From Ascidia mentula (lineage: Eukaryota > Chordata > Ascidiacea > Phlebobranchia > Ascidiidae), in NCBI GenBank assembly GCA_947561715.1, contig OX387200.1, forward strand, positions 8,248,501 through 8,312,500: a stretch of DNA of 64,000 bases. Direction: 5' to 3'. This document shows, piece by piece, positions 24,375 through 36,200 of this stretch; position 1 is the stretch's first letter, and every line of letters begins with the position of its first letter. The position numbers were made by a program, and so were the translations under genes. The notes beneath the pieces are model-generated. The model was not told the DNA's origin. It saw nothing but the letters and a program-made list of their open reading frames with translations, and ran no database searches.

Positions 24375-27300
24375 ATGGCCAATAGTGAGGTAAAGCTAAT
24401 GAATATCAAAGTTAATCATTTGACTTTTCCATTTCTGTTATTTAATTTAGTTCTTTCATTTATTGCAGGTTGAAAGTATCACAAACGGACTTGACAGATG
24501 CAACAACCTTTTGAAAGATCTGTTAAATGAACCATACAGACAAGGTATATGCAGTGCTTTTTACAGGTTTTGTACTTTTGTTGAAATTTGAATAGTCATG
24601 CAACTTGTAGAACGTTTTTTGTAGAACCAAAGGCAATCCCATCCAAAGCCAAGAAGGCTATAAAAATGCCAGAAAAAGCCAACCCAAAGCCTCCAAAAGG
24701 TGATTACCTAATGGTTTTATTCACATATATCATAGTTAACAAACATCTACATTGATCATTTTATTACACCAAATTTAGTAATGGCAAAAAAATATTGGAA
24801 TTATGGGGCAAAAAAAACTGTGCAAAAAGGAAACAAAACAACTGTTTCCAAACCAATTGCAAGAAATCCTAAAAGACCACAAGGTGACAAATTTTCAATC
24901 CAGAACCAATATAATTATACATTGCATCAATTTTGTTTTAATTAATAGGAAAAACTACAAGTTTTAATGAAAATTTGCCATCTTCCACCCCAATAGTAAC
25001 TCCCATAAAAAAAGAAAAGTTGCAACGTAATGGGGAAACTACTTCAGTAAGTATTCTGTGTGTTTGGTGTTATAACAATTTTACTTGATGTTGAACGTTT
25101 TAGATCACATCTTCTCAACGCAGTCTTATTGAATTGTTGCAAGAATACAACTTGTCTCAGATACCAGTCAAGGAAGGTCTGTATTAAAAACTAATACTTA
25201 GTAAATAAATATTATGTTCATTATTCTATGTGTGTGCATACATTGTCTAGTTCCAACCACACCCACCAACAGTACATTGAAGGCAACACCGAAAACGGAA
25301 CCCTCTCCCAAAGTATGTTGTGCAAGTTTGAAATTGAATAACTAACATTCAAAATAATTGTTGCAATATGACAGCATCTCCAACCAGTTCCGTCCCCTGG
25401 TAATGGCAGTATTTGTGGCGACATTTCAAACAAAGGCATCTCATCTTCCAATGGGTTGTTAAAGGAATCTTTGTTCTCCCAGGCTGAAAACTCACAACTT
25501 CAGCAGTTGCAGAATGAGAATATTGTTTTGCACAAGTAGGCCCATGTTCATGTTGTTGTTTACTGATAAATGTCCTGAATTTTTTTTTGTGATTACTTTG
25601 CTGTCTATATAAGTATGGCATCATTTTTTTTAAAGCCTCCGTTTCTTGTTTAAATCTTTCTTTGTCACAATGTGTAAATCTCAAATAACATTATCGCAGG
25701 CAACTCCAGACCATGAAAGAAAGATTTTTTAAAAAAGAGCAAGATATGCAGAATGATCACATCAGTTTGGAAGGTAAACAAGGTCCACTGGCACGTTTGA
25801 TAAACCAACTCATCAAAAATTACTTTGCATTAGTTGCAACACTCCAGTGTCAGAATTCAGCCCTTGAGCAGAAGCTGAGTGAAATGAATTTTGCAGCCGA
25901 ACAGTCTGCGAAAATGCAAAAGGATATCCATGAACTTAACTTGAAATTGAGGGAAGAAAATGAAACGCTTCACCATGAATTAAATCTCAAAGAAGAGGAA
26001 CTTGCCATGACCGGCAAACTGTTCACAACAGAAACGGAACAAATCAAACATGGTTTGTAATTGCTTACTGTAAGCAGGAATTGTGCATAAATCAAATATG
26101 AAAGCATTTCAGTATTTTTTGTTAAAACACATTAATTAACATGTCATTTTTGCATTCTGATGCCTCACTTCAAGTTGAAATTTTCTTCAAACCAAATCTT
26201 AGGTCCCTAGCCAAGTTTTGAAGTAGTCAAAATAAAAAAAAACCTGACTGGAACTGAAAGTAATTTCTAGCAAGAAACTCAAATATACTTAATCACAAAA
26301 TCTGTCTTATAATGCTATGTAGATGTGGGAGATGCCCTTGGAAAGGTTGAGCTTCTTCGCAAGAGTCTACATGAAGCTGAAGATACCAACATGTCACTGA
26401 GTGAAGTGTGTAAAGCTAAAGATCTGGACATTGAGCGTCTCACTGATCTCAACAGGTAAAGGCCTCCTATAACCATAAATAAACAGGAAAAGTATTGTAA
26501 TAGAAAATCCAACCCTGCAATGCTGCTATTAACAGACACAGCCAACAACTATGGAGGACATCAACCATTTGTTGATGAACACAGCAGTGTTTGGATATTG
26601 GTACTATTATTAGCAGCATTGTGGTTTTGACGTTTCTCAGGAAACCAATATCCTTCTCAACTGGGTTTTTTTTTTCACCAACAAATTTATGTCAAATGAC
26701 CAAAATGCCAGCAAAAATTTAGGACATTTTCAATTTATGTCCTAAAAGGTCTCATCAGTGCAGCTGGTGTGCCTATCAGACGACTTTGCTGACCAATTCA
26801 TATTATTGGCTCCACAGCTTATCATTTTCAATTTATTTTGGTCATTTACGATATAATATTTTTAATTTGTGGATATAACAAAAAGAAATAAGGAAACGCA
26901 TTGTTTATTAACAACAACTTTGCAACATAAACAAACGCAACACATCAAAGACACAATATTACGCATCAGATTTATAGCGCAATCGTTTCGCGCTACTTGA
27001 CCATTGCGCATATGCACTGTCGTAGTTAAATTCTTTAAAAAGTGTGTCGGAGGTGCAACACTGCAAACGGTTTCTTATTGGGGTTTTTAAGCGTGTTAAT
27101 AGGCTAAACCCCCTTTCAACAGTTGCGTTTTCCGCAATAAAAACAAGTAACACATAAGCACTTTGCGCCAGTCATCTTCTGTTTGGCAATTGCGCATTAC
27201 TTCAAATTTCAAGTTTGACCATTCTGATTCGATATCATTTGGTTCTAATTTATAAAATGCCGCCGAAGCTCTGATGCTATTATTGCCTACCGATGAGAAG

Positions 27301-28729
27301 CTCGAATAATGTACCAATCAATTTCCTTTCGGACATTGTGTCCGAAACGGCTTTTGTTTTTTGTGTCATTTATAAAAAAATTGTGTCAATGACCGACAAA
27401 TGACACAAAAAAAAAAACCAGCTTCTCAAAAAGAAACAGTTTAAATTGACAATGAAAAATTGAAAATACGTGCTGATCCTACTGAACTTTTTTTATTCAT
27501 GCGAAATACCAAAACATGTTTATTGCTTTTACCCAGAGGACTACAAAGTACAGTATCTCGCCTTCTTGAAGACCTTAAGCAGCCGCAACCAGTGGCCCAG
27601 ATGACACAAACAGATGCCAACATCTCCGCAGTGATGCTGAAACGATTAGATGATATTCTCTCCGTACCAATATCTAAGCCGACACCAAGACGTTTTGTTC
27701 CTTCCCCAAGCGAACTTGCCTTTTCTTTGCCCAGAACGCCCATTGCTCCGGACCCACAGGTGAGAGTTGTAGGAGCGTTGACAATAACAGATAAAAACAG
27801 TGGGTACTTGCGACACTGCTGAATCAAAATCACCTTTCACCAAACCTGCTATTGCGGTTTTCGTGCAAATCATACATATCTCTCGTTTCGTGTTCATACT
27901 TGTGTAAAAAACCTGAATGTCAAAAAACGTCAATATTCCATTTGAGTCATTGCTCGTCTGACACAGTTGCGTACAGCGGGCAGCAGAATAAACAAACTAA
28001 GGCGAATAAAAAAAAACATGTCATAAACTTTCTACTATTTTAGACAGTTTGACGAAAAGCTTATCCGCAGGGTTCGAATGATTAGCAGTTTGCAATTCGC
28101 AAATTGCGAACCGTTTTTGGAGTTGTTGCGACCCGTTTTTGAGATTATTGCGACGCAACATGAAGCAGATTAAGGCGCCGCATCCTTCTTTATTTATTCA
28201 TTCGTACACGCAACAAGCGCTGATGCAAACAACGTTGTTAACTTTTCTTCGCAATGTCAACGAATATTTTCTTTCAATCCTCGAGTCAACGAGTTTAAAA
28301 CAGCAGGTTTTAAGCGTAATGCACAATCGCGTACGAAGCAAAATTTAAGTATCGGAATTTAGGTTATAACGTTTTTGCGATACGTTTTTTACCTCTAATT
28401 CGAACCCTGTATCCATTAGATGTTTGATACGCAGATACGCTGTATGTCTGAACCTAAAATAGTACCTGCCTTTTATATCAATAAAAATACAACCGACATT
28501 CATCTCCTAACTGTACCCTTAACAGGCCCCAGAAAGGCATTTCATATCGCCCGTTTCCAGCGCGGCAACGTCGTTCACAGATCCACAACCAGTAACCATT
28601 CGTTCGCCGGTTTCGTCGTCCATGATGTCGACCAATACATTGTACGCCGAAAACGAGTTTGACGCTGGACTAGCTGCGCTCGATGCCGACATCAAGCGAC
28701 TACAAGAAACCTTGAAACCTTGGTCCTGA
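24375..28729 (+). CDS. CCDC14: CCDC14 orthologue, coiled-coil centriolar-satellite protein (12 exons)
   Basis: Vertebrate CCDC14 localises to centriolar satellites and restrains centriole duplication. Exons 24375-24389, 24469-24544, 24625-24699, 24779-24883, 24949-25046, 25104-25176, 25251-25312, 25375-25535, 25700-26052, 26323-26455, 27537-27759 and 28526-28729 join in frame to 525 aa. Three regions match the human protein as I recall it: ITNGLDRCNNLLKDLLN near the N-terminus, LTDLNRGLQSTVSRLLEDL at the end of the coiled coil, and EFDAGLAALDADIKRLQ at the C-terminus. The middle (about residues 215-390) is coiled coil. It is shorter than human CCDC14 (roughly 950 aa). An acceptor-like TTGCAG lies 4 nt before the start codon. 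AATAAA at 28834-28839. An additional exon in the 766-nt last intron cannot be excluded. Confidence 0.85.
26741..26815 (-). mobile_element. MITE copy C in a CCDC14 intron
   Basis: Reverse orientation of the family core, ending with CATATTATTGGCTCCAC, the inverted form of the terminus seen at 3614 and 19010. Part of the 1081-nt intron between CCDC14 exons 10 and 11. Confidence 0.65.
26959..27317 (-). pseudogene. hAT transposase remnant in a CCDC14 intron
   Basis: Minus-strand frames include ENATVERGFSLLTRLKTPIR, the characteristic C-terminal dimerisation motif of hAT-superfamily DNA transposases. The match covers only the C-terminal end and is split between two frames, so the copy is broken. 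No terminal repeats were found around it. Confidence 0.7.
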
Positions 28730-28859
28730 TTTTCCATGGAATTTTATCAGCGTGTGTGCAATATACGGGGCGGGAGTTCAATTGTGTGTCGGAAGCTACG
28801 ATTTTATTTGTCGAAAACTGTTTCATCTTCGTTAATAAATTTTATTTTTGTATCGACTT

Positions 28860-29300
28860 CAGCCGGTTGTTGCAAAACTAGGAAGATGCCAAAATGTGTC
28901 AGTTGGAGTTTGGCACCGTTCGTGTTGTGGATGGCACAGAAGTGTTTCAAGTTATCAAATGATTACAATTGGCCCGGGTCAACGATGCGTCGCCCAATTC
29001 GAAGGCCCTCACTTTGTGATCTCGGCTATCGTATTTTGATCGCAAGGTTTATAAACTTCATGCACGCTCAACTCCGCCACACAATAAGAGAAATTTCTTG
29101 CAAAAAAATGTTGACCAGCAAGGTCTTCTGCAATTTAAAATGCAACAAAAATCAATGTTTAAAAACCACAGACGTTTGAATCGCTGTAAACTTTTCTTCC
29201 TGATTCAGATTTGAACTTCAGACGTACGGCAATTCTGCTTTAAGTTTGAAAAGAGCGATATATGGATGTTTGAAGCTTGAAAGAAACAGTTACGTTTTGC
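28860..29300. other. Convergent spacer, no supported gene
   Basis: CCDC14 (+) and SETDB1 (-) converge here. A 147-codon plus-strand open frame (28736-29179) overlaps the CCDC14 stop and 3' UTR and has no domain content. It is not called. Confidence 0.45.
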
Positions 29301-29309
29301 AGATACAAG

Positions 29310-29481
29310 CAGTGGTGGGATTCAGCCGGTTCGCACTGGTTCTATAGAACCGAAATTTTATGAGATTAGCAAACCGGTTAGCATTACTGGTTACTGTCAA
29401 TGGATTTTTGTAACCAAACCGGCTGAAAAATATGACTTTTGTGATAGAACCAGCTGTCAAAAAATTTGAATCCCACAAATG
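29310..29481. mobile_element. hAT-type MITE with 8-bp target duplication
   Basis: A 172-nt element starts CAGTGGTGGGATTC and ends GAATCCCACAAATG, near-perfect terminal inverted repeats. It is flanked by the direct repeat GATACAAG (29302-29309 and 29482-29489), the 8-bp duplication typical of hAT transposons. Internal sequence is rich in AACCGG/CCGGTT motifs. No coding capacity, so it depends on a transposase elsewhere. Confidence 0.85.
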
Positions 29482-29489
29482 GATACAAG

Positions 29490-30080
29490 TTTAAAATATA
29501 CCGCTTACCTTGAAACAAACAATATACAAAGTTTATGCTTGTTTTTGAAATATAATTGAAAAACGTGAAATCGCAGAGAATAACTGTGCTGTATGGCAGA
29601 AAAAATGGAAGCCTTTTATATTTGTAAACTTACTAATCACTCCGATGGTTTTCCAACAAATTCATACAACCAATTTTCACATAGTTCTGTGTAGACAAAA
29701 ATAATCCCGATGAGCAGTAGGAATACGTTTCAATACACTGCCATTGTCACGAGCTTGCCCTGCGCCCAACATCATACAGCATCTGTTTTCATTCAAATGT
29801 TGCATTTATATGTTACCAACCTTCGTCAGTCCGGTGATTATGTATTCAAAACTTTTGCGACAAATATCAACCTGGGTTTTTATTTTGCGATTTCCTGTGA
29901 AATTTTCGGCCTTCTGATTCGTCAGTTACTGCCACCTTTGCCAAGTAAACAATATTTTTTCAGTAAACACACTGGGAAAGTTTGTGAACATGCATGTTGA
30001 CTACCTATCATAGTTGGAAGAAATGAACTCCATAACAATTGCGTAACCCCGTATGATCAGCACACAGCAAAAAAGAACAC
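29490..30080. other. Spacer downstream of SETDB1
   Basis: No gene. A minus-strand AATAAA (complement of 30085-30090) next to it is a likely SETDB1 poly(A) signal, about 180 nt after the stop. Confidence 0.45.
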
Positions 30081-30266
30081 GTATTTTATTCCGGTATCCC
30101 TCAGGAACATTTTCTAGGCAGTCAAATAAAGGCCGCAACACGAAGAATTTTCAACACAAAAGGCAAGCGTGAAAGCAGGCGAAAAACGATACGAATTTCT
30201 TTTCCTGGAGGAAATTGACACTGCAGACTGGTTCGCTATTTATGAAGTCAAATAACTTGAGCAAAA

Positions 30267-33200
30267 TTAGAGCAATCTTTTTCTGCATTTGGTCGATCCG
30301 CAGTAACAATGAATGACGCGGTCATGCACTGCACCAATTTCGTAGTTGTAATCCCAGGTCAATTCCGTTCCGGCCCGGATTGTGCTGTTTTAATGACCAC
30401 AAAAAAACATATATTAAACCATCTTTAAAGATGTTTTTTACGTCCACTTAGCTTGTATTAGGTAGCTACATATCTACGGCTGACACGCCGTGCTTATTTC
30501 CAGAGCAATTTCTTCCGAATTTCATATACTGGCGGACCCTATCTATTGATTGTCCGCGACATTTATATTCGACGGTCATTACTTTTTTAGAAGTTTTATT
30601 ATTCGTAAAAGGCGAAAACTGTACATAATGTGAGCCTGCGTACGCGTCTGAAGGTGTAAGCAGCGTGTTTAGTTGTTTGTCTTGGCAGGTGGTAACCCTG
30701 CACATAGCGAGTTACCAGTAATATGACCGAACACATGAATAATAGTATTTTATGCTGTAGCTTCATAATTGTAGATAACTTTTACGTATACGTGAGGGTT
30801 TTTTCGCACATGTTAATTTGCACCGGAAAAGGAAATTTGCGCACTATATCGTCACACATCAACAAACATGTGAATATACTAGTTGCATTTATTTCCGAAT
30901 TGCATGACCTCGTTGTCGGCGCCGAACTCGTTTCCTTTCACGGTGCAAGTAATTTACATATGCGAAAAAATACTACAGATCCGTATACTGCATGCTCTCT
31001 GCGCTACCGGTTGTGACACCAACTTACCAACTTGCGAAGAACGCAACCCATGGAAATCTTAGATCGTGTGTATCAATGAACACATTCTGTACCATGAGGT
31101 TGGGGGTGCAGGAGTGGTTTAAATACCTTCCCAGGTTTCCTGTCTGTTTGGCATCGATAATGAACGTTCCCTCAGTGCCGAAAAGTCTGCAAAAAATGGT
31201 TTGTTTTATTCCAAAAAATATTTTTAAGCCGTCGTCAGACCTTCTTGTCTTGTTAATGGCATCTTCCTCGTCACTGCTAGAGTCCATGTCGCCCATAGCC
31301 AGTTTGTCCATCTGCTGCAGAAGAATTAACAACAAAGACACCGTTAAAATACCACCCTCAGGTTCAAAATGCAAATTCATTTTTCAACTTGATTTGATCA
31401 GTCACGTAACAAATGTGTCAGGGCTTAAAATACGAATTAAAAAATAATGTTGCGATACTTTTTTTAAAGAAAGGAGCATCTTTCAACAAATAATTTACAA
31501 ATCCTTTTTAAGTAATTACGGGGTGAACCTTGTCCAATGCTGAAGTATATTTCACAGCGACTGACGATTGTCGTCTTGAATTTGTGCCATTTGTGTCTGA
31601 ATCGGTGTCAGTTGTGTCCTCATCAATCAGGTTCACTCGTTTTGGTTCAAACACCATTTCACCTTAATGCAGTGTTTTAAAGTTACCGTGGGAAATTTTT
31701 TTTCCTAATTGACTTTATAAATAAGAGGAGACTGTCATTGTGTTTTTTCATAGGAGTAGACGAAAGTTTGAATTGACAAAACTAATCAATGTTAAATATT
31801 TGCGCCTGTTAAATAATAGCGAGACTTCATGCCATAAGTATGGCCTCTTTACACCCGAAACAAGCGCTTATAACTCTGACACTAACCTGGTTCGGAATCG
31901 ATGCTGGAGTCGTTGGAGGGGAGGTTGGACCTCGCCACCATGTTTCTTCCTCTTCTTCTTCTCACCGCATCCGGAATTATTCCAGGATTCACCTCAGGAT
32001 CGGAGGAGTAACCGAGTTTCTTGGAACCTGCGAAGGTTTTATACATTTTCCTTAGCGTACACAAAAATAGTTGGTTCAAATATTGCTTATGTAATGCACA
32101 GCATGTCTTGGTTTTTTGAAGTGAAAGTTTACAACAAATTTTCTTTCCATCACCGATTTCTCGAGAGGAAATAGAACAATTACTGTCTAAGCTATATTAT
32201 AACACGAGCATAGCCGATAAAGAAAGCTGTTTGTGGGAGAAAGTATTTAATGCGATAACATGCTTCAATTTTACCTTACTTCTTCATATTACACACGAAA
32301 ATAGTTACGAAAACAATGGTTATATTGAGCTTCATCGAGCAGCTACTGATAATTACCTGCACTTAATTGCTTCGTTGGCTTCTCCTTAAACACCTGACAA
32401 ACAACGGGTGTAAATAAAGTCGGAAAAACGTCACTACTGGTTATAAACTCTGCTGTAGTTACGTTCCTTCCAACGACACCAGAGACACGCGCATGCCAAA
32501 ACTTTTCATGCACAGCTTACGTACTATACAAATTACTCTAAAGCGGATCGAACGACCCGCAAAGAAAAAAATTAAAAAGTCTAACGCAACAGAAGCACCT
32601 GATTTTCGTTTCCTTCCGACGAAATCGACCACGTGGTTCCCGATTGTCGTCTGAAGGTCATTTTCACGCACTTGGAACAAAAAAAAATAGAAAAGGAAAA
32701 CCGCATGCAACACCATGTGGGTGCAACTAGGCCGCAACCGCCCGCACACAGAAAGAAAAATCCTCCATTGTTAGTTACAAACCTAATAGGGGCTTCCCAC
32801 AAACTCACCTCGGGGGCTTCCCCTTCCGTGTCGGTGCTGTCGTGTCCCGGTGTAATTTTTCTGAAACATAATTTTTTTGAAACTTGCGAGCTGTTCCATG
32901 CTCGCCATTCTCGTAATTTTTATGCCTTGGGGTGGGTGTATGAGTTTTAAAAATATTTAGTGCTCACTGCTTTTTGCCGCCGTTCGACTCGTCGTCGGTG
33001 GAAACGTCATCGGAAAGCGAATCTATTCCACTTGAATCATTCTCGTTGTAATCGAGCTTCTGGTTCTCTGCCACCTTACAACATAAAACTTAACACTAAA
33101 CTTAGCTGTTAGTTTTACTTAATTGCCAACATTCGTAACATGCTGAGAAAAAATTGCATTTTGTACAAAAAACACAACAAAAAGGGTTGGCAAAACTGCC

Positions 33201-36200
33201 TTTTCCAGATTGTGGGGTGCTTTGATCATTTATTTCAATGAATTTAACCAAGTAACTGGAACTTGCTTTATAGCGTGCCAATGGAAACCTTGTACATATG
33301 TTTACCTCGATATGGTCTAGCTCGGCAAGATATTCGTCCCCGTTTATCAAGCCTTCGTCGTTGGCGTTCCCCTCTGTTTGTATTTTACCTATAATTAAAT
33401 AAATTAACAGGAGACTGTTGTAATTGTGGCCAAATCAAAACCAAAAAAGTTTTGCGCTTTAGTTTTTGATATGTTAGCTTAGGAGCGTCAAACCATTGGC
33501 CCGCAGACAACATGTAGCATGCCTTGAGATTTCAAGTGGCCCGCGCGTCATTTTCCCAAATAAGGTAAACTTGTTTGCATTACGTGACATTTGATCACAT
33601 AGGATATACTCTCCCAAACATAGAGGGCAGTGAAAGATTATCTGCAGTGGTAATTACGATGTGACGAATTTGGCAGTTTTGGTACGAACACAAACTCCCT
33701 GTTTTTGAAAAAGGTTGGACACTCCCCGTTAAGTTGAGGTAAATTTTCAAGCTGCAATTCGCTTACCTGTGTAAATACACACAAATGTGCCTTGGGCGAT
33801 GTCGTCTAGGCAGCGAATTCCCCAACCCTTCTTCTGTGTCTTAAACATCTGCAGGCGACACTGGAGACCGAGTTGCACAACTCGGTTGTGACATTGCGTC
33901 TTACACTTACATCTGGAGTTGCACTCGTATATCCTGCGATTAGAGGACACCTATAGCTATGGGTTCTGGATGACGCGACAGGTGATATGTATACTGTATT
34001 TTTTAGAATAACTCGATGTTGGCATCTAATTCTGTTAAGCGACTGACAACCCCGAAAACTTATCATGAGGCACCCGACAATTTGAGGTATCCTAAAAAAA
34101 CAGGCCACAAAAAGCCGTCAAGCAAAAAAATAGCTTTTTCCACCACCAGGGGTTGAGCATCTCAAGCACCGATAAACCGGTTAATTGCTGGGGTTTCTGA
34201 AAACAAGTCCTTATAAACACAAAGACACAGTTTATACCAACCCGGTAGGCAGAAAGCTGTAGAGACGTTTAAACCGATACCCGGCGTCCGGCTTCATTTT
34301 GCTTCCACGGCAGCACGAGGTCGCCTGCACCGTAAGTTGTTGACAGGGACAATTCGCACGGTCACTGCAGTTGTCCGGACAATCACAACACACCATGAAG
34401 TCGGTGTTTGTGTTGATTTTGACTCCACGTCCTGGCACGCGCGTCTTGGTGTACGGCATCTTCGGCGGTTCGTCCGTGTTGATTTCGTTCACGCAGCTTA
34501 CTGGTATGTCCTCTTTCCCGTCTAAATGTAAGGTTCATGTTTTGTAAATTTGGTTATAAACGGACACATTACGCCACGTTGTAGTTCAGACTACGTTGTT
34601 TCTACGCGTTTTCACGTGATAAAATTTGCTTCGGTTTAGCGGCTGAAGTTGCTGTTGGGGACGGGTAGGTTTTATATAAAGGAACAATGTTAAACCAAAC
34701 TATATTCCCGGTGCTATATGCGGTATACGGACACGGGTAACTCCCAACTGTAGTGTTAAGAAGGGCTAAGCGACAAAACAACGACAATTTAAGGTGAACA
34801 TTCAATATTTTCATTCCGAAATCGTCCTTTTCTAACGCCACTTGTTGTGCGTGACGACACAGGTGGAAACTTCACGTTTGCAGAATTACAATACATGTTA
34901 CATGTATTCTTAACAATAAATGCATTTGACACAAGGTTAGTTTATATTGTGATTTTGCAAATTTAGGGTGAATTCGTATGATAGGAAACAATTTAACAAC
35001 ATCGTGCAATAAAACACATGGGAAAAAATTCAACAAAATGCATTGAAAATATAGTGACAATATTGTTATTATTCTGTCATTGCACTGAAAATACAGCATA
35101 ACGTGTCCAGTTAAGGATATGGGGTTTAGGTCGCTTTGTGTTAACCTTACGTGAATAATCTTTGATGAAAATCTTGGCGTCCCGGGTTCGGATCTCGGTG
35201 TTTTCTTGTACCCGGATTGCTGCGTCGAAACTAAAGTTGGTGAAATCGAGATTATGGATTCCGCACTCTGTCATGTATCTGTTTTAAAACGTAGGTAGTT
35301 TAGACGTGGAACCGCTTGACCAGAACGAACTCCGTCGTTCCGTCGAAATGCGTTATTGCAATGTTTGTGAACTGTGCATGATGTACAGCATGATTAATGT
35401 AAGTTTGCAGTTTTGAAAACCTAAATCAAAATCAGTCCTGAGAGGTTAAACTTGCTTATTAAGCGTATGAGAATCAGGCCCTCGGTTAGGGATTGTCTTT
35501 TATTGTGCGACAGACAGGATTTCTGCAATTGTCACGTCTATTGAAGCAACAAACCTCTAATTTATGTCTGTAGATGTATTCAGAAAAATCAATTTCGCTT
35601 ATCTAAGCATCATCAGTTCCTTAGTACAAGGCAACGAAGGGTAGTTTTCAATTGAGTTTTTTTTGACAAGTTTTGGACCAGAAATTGTTTAACAATATTA
35701 TACAATCCAATTCCAGTGACACTTTTGCTGCGGACTTTATTACAATTCAAGTTGTGTTTGTCCGCTTACCTCTGCACATCTCTCATATTGCGGCATCCCC
35801 TCCCACACGGCCCGCGGTAGTGAACGTGGAAAGTCGATCGATGGACCGAGGGGACGCGAGACAACTCCCGAGTCCACGAGAGCAGAAGAGGTTTTAGGAG
35901 CGGATTCACGCTAAAGGAATACAAGAAACCGCTAAATTTAACGAAAAACCCCAGCACATAAAAAACCGTACACATCAGTAGGCGCTAAGAGACAGCTTCC
36001 TAAGATGCGAAAAAACTCCTTTTTAAACAGAATTCGGAAACTATAGGCGCATTATTGCGGTGATGATATGTTTTGAAATCCACTACTGGTTGGATTTGAC
36101 AGCATGATACAATTTTGATTTACACATCATATAGTTTGTTTATGATTGATTGGGAAAAATCATGCCGTTAAAACACAAACATTTTTTTGGAAACAGGTGC

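Noticed and set aside
28736-29179. 147-codon plus-strand open frame after CCDC14
   Set aside because: It lies in and beyond the CCDC14 3' UTR and has no recognisable content.
30466-30705. Minus-strand open frame as a SETDB1 exon
   Set aside because: The SET sequence is continuous across the flanking exons (FFAS to [11 protein letters not shown]), leaving no room for it.
33478-33740. GGCCCGC-rich stretch in a SETDB1 intron as a hAT MITE
   Set aside because: No clear terminal repeats or target duplication were found.
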